Source of the DNA: Thalassia testudinum
Lineage: Eukaryota > Streptophyta > Magnoliopsida > Alismatales > Hydrocharitaceae
Assembly (NCBI GenBank): GCA_037157565.1
Contig: JAZHRO010000063.1
Span: forward strand, 9,282,001 to 9,346,000
Length of the DNA stretch: 64,000 nt
Direction of reading: 5' to 3'
Position 1 is the stretch's first letter; each line of letters begins with the position of its first letter. Both the position numbers and the translations under genes were made by a program. Shown here in pieces: positions 11,753 to 21,647 of the stretch. Under the pieces are notes generated by a model. That model was not told where the DNA came from, searched no databases, and was given only the letters and a program-made list of their open reading frames with translations.

Positions 11753-12930
11753 GGCAACGCTCTTTGGTTTTTCTCTCATTTTTCCACCTTACTAAGCTTT
11801 TATCTCACTTTTTCTTTGATTTTACTATGATTGCAGATAGTCTTCTGAGGTGGGCCAAAGCAGTTAGATAGGAGAAAAGTGCGGATGAAGGTTTTGTAAG
11901 TGTACCCCACCACCCCCACCCATTAGATTTTCATTTCACCACTTAATAACTCAAACTCAAATCAACCTAGATGCTTTTATAAACCCTAGGATAGATCTTA
12001 TTGTTTGATTGTCACTTCACCTCACCTCACCCACCTGCATAAATTAAAAAATAAAAAAATACTCTTCTCTTGTGGGATTTAACTAAAAGTTACACACATT
12101 AAACACCCACAACTCTAGACCTAAGGCGCACCACTCTGCATTGATTCTACCACTTAACCGGAATCTAATCTTGTGGATCCGGTACACCTTAACTCAACAC
12201 ACAAATAAGTGAGAAGAAAATTTGAATAGGTTAAACAATTGTGTGCCTTAATCAAGTGGTGCAACAGGCTAATTGCTTGAACTGTTTGGGCCGCACCCCT
12301 CAATTTAAAACTGATCCATCAAGTAGCTTGTCATTTAGGGTTGATTTTTAGGGCTAAACTAGGCACTCCACATTATTTCTAATCTTTAAAGGAATATATC
12401 TACACCCGTGTTTTCAAAACTTGGAGTGTTCTACTGAACCTTGATTGAACCAACCTAAGGATTAAACCCTGAAGCTACTAAACAAGGTTAAACCCTAAAA
12501 GACACATCATCAAATAACCATGTTTTCAAACCCTAATTGTGCACACACACACATATTAACTGATTTTTAAGGGCACAACCCATCTAAAAGGCCCATCACA
12601 TTCCAAAAGCATAATCATCCCTAGTCGTAATTAAAATTGAGTAGACATTGGCCCTAGGAACCATTGAGTCCATTTCAGGGTGTTCTCTTGAATGCATTTC
12701 GAATTAGTGACGTCTGCTTACTTCAAAAGGTACTAAGTTGGGGGGCCCGATTGTCACATGACTTAAGCAAGCAGGGGTTTGGCATAACTAGCAGCCCTCG
12801 AGATACGCACCCCCTGCTTTGTTGGCCCAACTTCACCACCTTCGGGAGTAAGGACAACACCAAATTTGTTGTGTGGTTAGAGTTCATTTCTGAAGCATAG
12901 GTCCTTAAGCTACCCAATTTAAGGATAGGA
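11753..12930 (+). other. B untranslated leader
   Basis: No supported gene. A perfect 9-bp stem (AAGCAGGGG at 12769-12777, CCCCTGCTT at 12811-12819) lies 110 bp before the first ATG, comparable with the structured leader end in A. The small open frame 12664-12900 overlaps this structure and is probably chance. Confidence 0.55.
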
Positions 12931-13680
12931 TTGATTGATTGTATTGCAAGGCACCTTTCTCTATTCTATTTTCCCTCCTACTTCACCATGTATGCTTCCA
13001 CATCCTACACACATTTCCAATCCTACCCTCCTACCAACACTTATCCCCAAGATGCTTACTATCCCGACTCGACTTATGATTCCCCATCCACTAGCCAGGA
13101 TAACTTTGATTGGAGATATGAATCCGAACCTCAGTGTCTAGGGCCTAACCCTGGATAATAAGACTATGATTATTATCCTTTTCATGCCCACAATGATTAT
13201 AGATCTCCACCCTTTGATGATCAACCTAACTCGATCTACAATCAAGAAGGATATGATGATTATAACTCTTACCTTCCCTGGGATTACGCCGAACATAGTT
13301 CACCACCATTCTTTGAACAACCCAAAATGACCTATTATCAGGGAGGACCTCAATTTCTTGACTCCCCTAGTTTTAACCCAAACCCACCCAACCTTGAACC
13401 GAACCATTCAGTTCAGGTGAACCAGTTTCAAGATAGGGTGCTAGCTAACTTAAGAAACACTATACAATCTTTAGAAGCTCAGCCAACACTATGCACTGAA
13501 GCATTGGAGCCCATGATCAAAATGATTGATGAGCTTAATAGTTCGTTATTGGATTGGCTCCAAGATGTTAACGATAGGGGCCTGGGTGAGTTTCTACTTG
13601 GGAAATTGTCGAGATTAAGGAAGAAATTCATTGTTGCCTTAGTCCAAGCTTGGGATAATTCTCAAGATGAACTCCCATAA
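12931..13680 (+). pseudogene. B ORF, N-terminal part: Pro/Tyr-rich then helical protein, unknown function
   Basis: A single reading frame from 12931 to 13680 broken by a double stop TAATAA at 13156-13161. The first part is rich in Tyr, Pro, Ser and Asp (TYPQDAYYPDSTYDSP). From about 13410 it becomes a helix-like region with many Leu, Glu and Arg (VNQFQDRVLANLRNTIQSLE; FLLGKLSRLRKKF). I recognise no known Gag, protease or RT motif. Its place after the leader suggests a Gag-position protein. The next acidic part (13848-14342) lies in another frame and probably belonged to the same protein. Confidence 0.5.
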
Positions 13681-13847
13681 GGAGAGCCAATGTCTAAACC
13701 TGCTCAAGCATCCATCGGGGGGGATACATTTTCTGAGATCAGAGATGACTAGGTTGGCCTAGAGCAACCGATTAAGGATGAAACGATGCCTCACCCGGGA
13801 TCCCCAAGCCAAGAAATGAGAAAAAATATGTCTCCATGGACTAGGAA

Positions 13848-14342
13848 ATGGTAGATAACTTTGAGACAGATATAAATGAGAATCATGAATTCTTTGATTT
13901 TGAGGGTGAGGAATCTCTTGGTGAAGTCTCACTTGAGTTTAAGGAGAATGATTTTAGTGAGACTAACGGGCTCGAGGAGCATGATGAACCATTTAATAGC
14001 CCAAAAACTGAGGATTATGATCCAATTAGGGCTGACATGGAGGATTATGATCCTATTATAATAGATGATCCAATCGATAGCCCTAATCTTCAAACACACC
14101 TCAAAGAGATGATTGATTTTGATTTGTAAATGATTGAATCCAGGTCAATTCTAATTCTGCCACAATTGTTTGACTTGGATATCTTTGATGGGGTGTGCAA
14201 TGATCATAAGGTCACAGAAACTGAACACTTGATCTTGGAGGATAGGAATTTGGATATGAAAATCTGGGAGGTTAATTCCAAGGGAAGTACAATGTTAGAG
14301 TTAAGGGTTCCTATTGATCTAAAACCACCAACCTTCTATTAG
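13848..14342 (+). pseudogene. B ORF, C-terminal acidic part
   Basis: One frame from 13848 to 14342 with a TAA at 14127. It is extremely rich in Asp and Glu, with a repeated EDYDPI unit (TEDYDPIRADMEDYDPIII). A frameshift in 13700-13847 separates it from the upstream part. Its composition parallels the acidic C-terminal ORFs of A and C/D, which stand where RT would be in a complete element. No enzyme motif is visible. It could be a disordered structural protein or a very diverged Gag tail. Confidence 0.5.
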
Positions 14343-16110
14343 GACCCTTATGATATCTTTGCCGTGCAACCCAAATATAGAATAATTGATTATCTTTCTG
14401 AGCTGAACTCTAAGTGGACACATGAATCTACTTAACCAGATCTACCCATTGTCTACCACTTTAGTCTTGGATTACACACCACCATACTGTAAGCCCAGCC
14501 CCGCAAGCACAACAATCTTCGATTTTGGGTGATTTTCATCCAGAACCTTAGAACCACTCGACCCTGGGGCATGGGTCTGCACCATAATTTGGTCCACATC
14601 TGTGGACACCTACAGGTAGGTCTTGAGATCAATACTTTTAGTTTGATTTTGACATGCACCTATGAATTCTTAACCGCTTCTTAGTTTGTATAATATGACT
14701 AGCTAAAGGCAATAAACTTAGCACGTGTGGATATTCCATTTTCTCTGCGGAGTTGACCGGAGTTTCACGAAATTCAGGTGATATTCTATTTATGCTGCCC
14801 TTTTCATGTCTTTATTTCTACAATGAGCACATTGCATCATTTACGCATGAGGGGGTGGATACTTAATCCTGAAATTATTTTGTTAGCTCCGTGGAATTTC
14901 TTTCATTTAAAAAAAATGAAAAAAAATGAAAAATTCAAAAAGAAAAAAAAATAGAATTAGGAGAAGAGAACTTAGGCATTAGGAGTTGTTAACTTTAGGA
15001 AACGATAGTTTAGGACCTGAACACTTAGACTCTTCAGGTCTTTGGGCTTAAACAACCTAGGTGTCCACTCAAATGTGGACTTTTTCTCGAGCCCTCACCA
15101 AGTTAATTTTATTTTAATTTGGTAAATAAATTGGGGTGACAAGTACACGACTTATTAACCCACCCTCTGATTTGAGGGGACTTTAAGTCTAAGCATCTAC
15201 ACACTATTTACACTGACTCACTTTTCGGTGGTTTTTACAGAAATTAGTTAGCTAATGAACTTTCTAGGGTAGTATGGTTGGCAAGTTTTCGTGGGTAGCA
15301 GCCCATTGGCCGGTTGTCCAAAGCCCAGCTACATGGCCATACTCATTCTACTGCTTTTAGGTAAATCTTAGATCAGGAAAGTCACCTACTTAGAAAAATA
15401 AAAAAAATGATACTCAAAAATAAAAAGAAAAAAAAGAAAAATAGAAAAAGGAGAAAAATAAAAATAGAAAAATAAACCACATTTCACTACACGAGTATGG
15501 CTAGCAAGTTACCATGGGTAACAACCAATTGGCCAATTGTCCAGAGCCCAACTCACAAAAATGAAAAATAATTCCCAAAACACTTAGGGAAGAAGCAGGG
15601 AAGTAGAATAACTCGGGGAGATATATATTGGGTGTGCTCGTGTTGACCCCATAAAAAATAAGAAAAAGTAGGGAGAAAGCTACCGATTGGAAACATAAAC
15701 CTTTAGGCAAAAACTCTTAAGGTCACCTAGGGTCATAGAAACCTGAAGTCCATTTTAACGGCTGCCTAGTGAGTCTATCACCTTTCACAAGATGCTTAGA
15801 ACTTGATGTTCTTTTCAAGTCTTGGGTGGATCAGGTAGTCGTAAAAAGTTATCCCGAAACTCTCAACTCCAAAATTCCAAAAAAATTAGAAAAGAAGAAA
15901 AAGCAAAAAAATGTATCTTCTCTTTTCAAATAAAGCGAGGACTTGGGTGGTTTGCATTCTGGCAGACACCTAGGTATTGTTGAGTTTTCATAGTTTAAGA
16001 CCTTAGTTGAAATTTTCTATTGTTAATAAACAACTTAGGCCTAAGTAATCTAGTCCTAATTTTATTTTTATACATAGCATTTAGTTTGATTTTACTAGGG
16101 ACTAGCAAAA
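14343..16110 (+). other. B 3' untranslated region
   Basis: No gene. It contains an end-of-coding block variant (14707-14723), an internal PPT-like block (14821-14858), A-rich runs (14910-14950, 15400-15475) and two copies of a module reading GGC(A)AGTT...GTGGGTA...CCATTGGCC...TTGTCCA (15273-15340, 15496-15550) that also occurs twice in E. Confidence 0.6.
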
Positions 16111-16126
16111 GATAGGCATGGGGGTA
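16111..16126 (+). other. Polypurine tract of B
   Basis: GATAGGCATGGGGGTA directly before the 3' LTR start TGATGAAGG, preceded by the shared ACTAGCAAAA. Confidence 0.85.
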
Positions 16127-17491
16127 TGATGAAGGCACATTTAATTAGGATAAATTGTCTATTTATGCATGTTCCTAAGCTTAGATATACATTCCATGTT
16201 ACAAATATTGGATAGCATGCATCATTTTACATTTAGAGTATGTATAAATTTTAGGTTAATTGCATCCTTTTATGGCTAGGAGAGAAGGGGATTTAATTTG
16301 TAGCCTCGGATTGATGATCTAACCATACAGATCTGATTAGGATGATGATCAGAGTCCAATGCCTTCAAAATCGTCTTGATCGGAGTCCTATAGCACCTTA
16401 TGCACTCTGAGGAAGATCAACGGCCAATGGGCTAGGTGACGTAATTCGAAGCTTCAAAAGACAAATTCAACTGCATAAATGGATTTGAGTCGACGATCGC
16501 AGCCCAACGGTGTGAAAATACACTCAATCTGACTTCTGTAGTAGCCCCTACAAAGGAAAGAAGATAGACAGCCTAGATTGCACCACATGGTCCAAGCCGC
16601 CCATGGGTGCATGGAAGCAGTGTAGCACACAACAGCGCAACGAGCACAGCGCACGGAGGTAGCGCAGCGCTAGCGGGCGCGCGTGACACGGCAGCACGGA
16701 GAGCGCGTGAGCGTCGCATGTGGGGCACATGAGTTGGATCTTCAGCAACGTTTATGGCTATCACTAAATGTCTTATGTATGAAATGGATTCTTTCCTCCA
16801 CTATAAAAGGACCCCTACCCCTCCCATTCTTCTTCATCTCTTCCTTTCTTTCCCTCACCACCTCTAAGGCTCTAGAGAACGCTTGTCCCAAGCCCGGGAT
16901 GCTCCTCTAGAGTAGAAAACCAAATATTTTTCCTGCCTCTCATCCCCATCCGTGGTGCATCCCATGGCTGTCCTCTCATCACTTTGGGAAGTAGATCCTC
17001 ACCGCGATGCCATCCCATCTCTCCCTCCGTCCTCCGACGCCATTCTCCTTCATCCCACTCCTAACCACCTTCGTCTGTGCATTGTCAAAGCAAGCCATCC
17101 TCCAAGAGATCGATGAGGGGATTCTTCTCACCACTCTCTAACTTTTTGCTTTCTAGTGTAGTTTTTCACTTTCTATCTATAGCAAGCATTTGTTTAAATA
17201 AAAATATTGATATTCTCTCTCTCTTACTTTGCAAGTAGATTAGCTAGATAATTATGTTGTCGACCTAATATCTTATTTTACAAAAATTCTAAAAAAATAA
17301 CAAAAGATAAAAAAACAACAAAAACAAATAAAAGCGAAATGTAGATTTCAAAATCGAACGTTCGCCTCCCCATGTTCGACCTGGGACTTACCTCGAGTTT
17401 CGATATAAATTTTATCTGGTAGCTATTTTTGCGACTACGATGACGGATTCTCCCGAAACCCTGATTTTCACTCACAAAAACCTGCACATCA
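16127..17491 (+). repeat. B 3' LTR
   Basis: Starts TGATGAAGGCACATTTAATT and ends CCTGCACATCA. It is homologous to 10375-11731 over its length but visibly more diverged than the A pair, especially near the 3' end. TATA at 16802. Confidence 0.9.
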
Positions 17492-17904
17492 CCCACTGGA
17501 CACACCCACCTTCATCTTCGTTCTATGTCATCGTCCTATCACCTCCAACCTCAAATCACCTCCTCACCACCGCCATCACCTTCCTTAGATCTAGGCGAAG
17601 CTGTTGAACACTTTTAATTAGGCCGAGAGGTCATTTTTCTTAAGTTTAAAGTTTGCCAGTTCACTGCCATCAACCAAGCTGCTGCCAGCAATCAATGTAG
17701 ACCCATCCACTACAGCATCTCAGGCTCTCAATCGAGGAGAAAGTTAGCTGCAGCAACATCAATTCGAAGGAGCTCTTTCGACTATAGTACACAAATCCTC
17801 GCGAAGGAAGAGAGTGGACTTTAATCCTACCTCGAAAAGGTTGGGTGGGGGAAACCCTCTAACCCGTGGGGATGCTCTACTGTGTAGGGGTCTTTGTCAG
17901 ACTC
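17492..17904 (+). repeat. C 5' LTR, part 3
   Basis: The last piece of C's left LTR before D. It aligns by eye with 23200-23490 plus 35110-35160 and with 52290-52650 of the solo LTR (for example GTGGACTTTAATCC against GGGACATTTAGTCC). The rest of the LTR (about 900 bp in the solo copy) and the PBS are missing. It ends with GACTC, D's target site. Confidence 0.65.
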
Positions 17905-18135
17905 TGATCAGAACACCATCATGAGCCATAACTAGCTCAATTTGATCTGATTAAGCCATTAAATGCTCCTACATAACCATAATTCATTGCAAATCCTTTC
18001 AGAGAGAAATACAAGAAACCAGGGTTAAAGTTGTAATTTTACCATCATATTTTGAATGCAGAACAATCATGGGTTTTCTCAAGGATTAATTAAGGGTCAA
18101 ATAATCTTAAAAGTCTAACAAGGGTCAAATGTTCT
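17905..18135 (+). repeat. Truncated D 5' LTR
   Basis: Begins TGATCAGAACACCATCATG and follows the D 3' LTR start (21648) until about 18135, where it passes straight into gag sequence. The remaining LTR, PBS, leader and gag N-terminal part are gone. Confidence 0.8.
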
Positions 18136-18139
18136 TAAG

Positions 18140-19765
18140 AGTCCTCAATTTCAACCCCGGCCATAGGCTTCACATCCTTATCAGCCCACCCAACCAAGGC
18201 CCATTCAAAATTTCCAATTTGGACCGCCTAAAGAAGATTAGACATCTTTGATTCTTCAAACCTTAGTTGACATGCAAAAGCAACACAAAGAAGAAATCAT
18301 TGAACTTCGCAATTAAATGCCCCAACTGGCAAGTTCTCGTCAGCTTGGCACACTTCCTTCCCAACCTCTACCAAATCCTAACAACATGTTGACCCAAAAA
18401 CACGTTGTAAACCAAATTCAAGATCAAACATGTTATACCCAACCTGGTCCAGTGACTCATACCTGTGTGTTTTCTCCATCCACCTCAGCTGAGGCAAAAC
18501 AAACCATGACTTATCCAACCCCACCCCCACAATTACAGTAAGGTCCAACTTTTCCCCATCCACCTCCCCACCATGATTGTGCTATGATCAATGTTATGAA
18601 AGAACTAAAACCCATCCCTAAAGATAGCCAATCTATTCCCCTATCCCAGGTCATAGCTCACCTCCACACTAAAGGATTGTCAGGAAGTGATATAACAGGA
18701 CCTTTGAGGAATGCATAAGTCACGATTCCACTACTTGATATCCTCACTCTCAACCCAATCTCACCTGACTTACCCAGAAGGGAGATGAAAGACCAAACAC
18801 TAGGAAAGGTAGTACTATCTGAAAATATATATGCCATAATCCAAAATAGTCTACCTCCTAAGAAATCTGATCCAGGCACCCTGCTAATTCCTTGCAATAT
18901 CGGTGATACAAACTTCAAGCGGGCTATACTAGACCTAGGTGCCTTAGTCAACCTCATCCCTACCAACCCATTTGAAAAATTATAGATCGAACAACTAAAA
19001 CTCGCTCATGTCACTTTGCAACTAGCTGATCGAACCCTAATCACACCAATTGGGATGGTAGAGGATGTGGTACTTAGAGTTAAAGATTTCAGCTACCTAG
19101 CTGATTTCCTAATTCTTGACAAGGAGACACCACAAAAAATACAAGATATGCCCGTGATTTTGGGAAGACCATTTTTGGCCATTGCAAGAGCCATAATCAA
19201 TTATGAATCAGGGCATATGACAATTGCCTCAGGTGATCAACATGCTAAGATTAATATTTTCGAGGCAATGAAAGGAAAATGCTTAATAGAACAACTTGGT
19301 TTTATACAGGACCTCATGACCATATCCTTAATAGAAAAACTAGAGCCTGAATTAGAAACCTTTCACATCCTAGATGATGATCTAGTTGAGCATAATGACA
19401 TGAGTACAGTGGAAGCTTTCACCTTTGAACTTGAGGATATACCCAAAAATGTCGGGAAACATAGTGACAGACTAGATTCGAAGTTCATGGATTTGGAGAC
19501 TTTTTGTTTTGAGGACCACCAAGAATCAAGATTGGACAAAACTGAGAGTGACCTTCACCCAGAATATGAATCTTTTACAGATTTCAAGTTTTATGATTCA
19601 AAAGGCACTCTCCAAGCATTCACTTTTGATTGGGATGAAGATTATAGGGAAAATTCATTTGAAGACCCAATCTATGAGTCATTTCTTGAGGAGATAATCT
19701 CAAGCCCAGAGGAAAAGAATCAAAATGACTCATCAGGTATCAATTTGCTAGGTCACAAAGCATGA
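18140..19765 (+). pseudogene. D gag-tail, protease and acidic protein
   Basis: One reading frame from about 18317 to 19765 with stops at 18539, 18716 and 18983. The Gln/Pro-rich gag tail is followed by the usual Athila spacer (IIQNSLPPKKSDPG) and a retropepsin-like core: DLGALVNLIP about 18930, LQLADRTLITPIG about 19018 and ILGRPFLA about 19160. This protease would process Gag and Pol during particle assembly. Instead of RT, the frame continues for about 500 bp as an acidic region (EAFTFELEDI; ESFTDFKFYDSKGTLQAFTF; SFLEEIISS). The same arrangement is in C. The acidic part matches nothing I recognise. The 249-residue frame 19016-19765 is the longest intact piece. Confidence 0.75.
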
Positions 19766-20262
19766 GAGGAACCATACATCTAGGATACACTAACTGGATC
19801 CATTTCTATTGAGCCTTGGAATCACCACAATCCTACTACAGAACCCCATGACCACTATATCTTCCAAATGTTCCCTCCGCAGAAACTCAAGAAAGATCAT
19901 CTAGAAACGAATCAACTTAACTTATATCAGAGATATTCTAGAATGACTCTCCACCATGCTTTAGTACTTATCTGTGGCCATCCAATCCTCATCCATCATG
20001 GTCATATCATTCATGCAGTCAATCACATCTCCTTGAGCCTATTGCACTCGACTGATGGCATTAAACTCAGCACTTAACAGGAGGCAACCCATCATCTTTT
20101 TGAAAAAATCAAAACCCTTCTTGACACATCCTGTGCTAAACTCATATTGCACTTTAGGGTTCATCCATTAGAACAACCAACCCCACCTCTGGTACCCATA
20201 CAAGAGCTTGAAATTGTCCGCAACAGTCACCTCGACCCGTCCATCCACCTAAACCTATTCTA
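19766..20262 (+). pseudogene. D C-terminal coding remnant and end-of-coding block
   Basis: Continues in the same frame (open 19868-20077, then to 20262 after a stop at 20075). It contains LHHALVLICGHP, the block GGCATTAAACTCAGC...GGGAGGCAACCC-like (20057-20090) and EQPTPPL...LEIVRNS (about 20170-20230). The same order of segments is kept in C to 41222, which argues that this was coding in the ancestor. No function is recognised. Confidence 0.45.
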
Positions 20263-21632
20263 ATGTACGATCTAAGCTGAACTCGAACCCACCTAATTTA
20301 CAATGAGGACATTGTAAATCGTAGGCATTGGGGGGCATTAAAGTGCAAAACGCTGTGAGAATCACTTCACAAGAAAGGATTTCATAAAAAAATACATATT
20401 CCAAAAGATAAAAAAATTTTAAAAAATAAAAAATGGAGAAGGGAGGAAATTTTGAAAGATCAAATTGCATATCATTCTTGAGGAGGAAAAGGGGAGGTGA
20501 TTTAAATGTCAAAAAGGAGCAACAATTTGAAATAAAAAGAGATAGTCATTAGTAAAAGATTAAGGAATCTACTTAGTTCTAGACCAAATCAAAAAGAAAT
20601 AAAAGAAAAAAGTGCTAAGAGACACAGAGGTTGATATGAACGTTGATCTTAGGCCTCTTGGGCTTGTGTTTAGGCTTAAAAATTCAAGTATTCGTTAAGA
20701 TCTGGATAGTCCTCAGGAGGTTGAGGAAAATGCAAAGCTTAAGTATTAAGTCTAAGGCTTAGGGATTATTTGGCCTTGTTAACTGACCTCTGGTTTGTGG
20801 GACTCAATAACCTATGCACCCTAATCCACACACAGTCTAGTTCAGTGCACTTAATTGTCAAAATCACGCAAATGCGTTAATTCTATTCTGAAAAGCTACC
20901 TAGATTAGGAGCGGCTAATCAACACAAGTTGATTTGGATGAGCTTCCGATGCGGAGAGGCAGGAAATTTCCCTCGAAGATGCGCAATAGCATATCATCTC
21001 CTCGGTGCTTGTCTTGGGGGCATATAAGCACCTTGTGCTAGTTTAGGTGACATGGGCGGGATTATCCCAAAATGTCGATTGCTAAGGCCTAAATTTAGCT
21101 ACAAAATGCCATGGGCGGCACTATCTTGAAGTGTCGAAAGCCAAGGTGCTAGGGGTTTCCATGGGCGGTGCTATCTCGAAGCGTCGGAAGCCAGGGACCC
21201 TGCGAGGATTGATGGTGGGAATGAGGAATCTAATACAGACCGTGTTGTAAAGCCAATCCAAAGCTAGCAATAAAGAAAAGAAAAGAGAAAGAAAACTCTC
21301 CAAAAATATAAAAGAAATCTTTTGTCTCTCTCTCTTACAAAAACGCACTGCAAATTGAACCGGGACTAAACATGTTTTAAGCACGGGTGCTTTAACCGCG
21401 GAGTTCAACGAACATTAGGTTAGTTCCTGTGGGCCTTAGAAGCCTTCGTGGCAAACTGAGGCTAGAGCTGGTCAGGTCTGGATCTTGGTTGGTACTTGAG
21501 TACCTCTAGGCCTACTATTGAAATTCTGACCTAATCTACAAAAGAAAGCACACATCAAAAATCAGAGCATAAAAAGGCATGGTCTAGAATTTGAGTTAAT
21601 TCCATAAGATTTTGCTAAGGGACTAGCAAAAT
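20263..21632 (+). other. D 3' untranslated region
   Basis: No gene. It has an internal PPT-like block (20301-20336), an A/G-rich stretch and three imperfect copies of a CATGGGCGG...CTATC...AA(G/A)TGTCG(A/G)AAGCCA module starting at 21051, 21110 and 21160. Confidence 0.6.
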
Positions 21633-21647
21633 CTAGGCATAGGGGTA
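21633..21647 (+). other. Polypurine tract of D
   Basis: CTAGGCATAGGGGTA just before the LTR start TGATGGAAAC, preceded by GGGACTAGCAAAAT. Confidence 0.8.

Larger units (their letters stand above)
10375..17491 (+). mobile_element. Element B: complete non-autonomous relative of E
   Basis: A 7117-bp element with LTRs 10375-11731 and 16127-17491, a near-perfect tRNA-Asp-type PBS at 11735 and a PPT before 16127. The flanks CCCAT (10370-10374) and CCCAC (17492-17496) are a TSD with one later change. It encodes only a degraded acidic protein and no pol enzyme. The first 250 bp of its LTR and a duplicated 3' UTR module match element E, which makes E-like elements the likely source of its enzymes. 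Confidence 0.9.
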
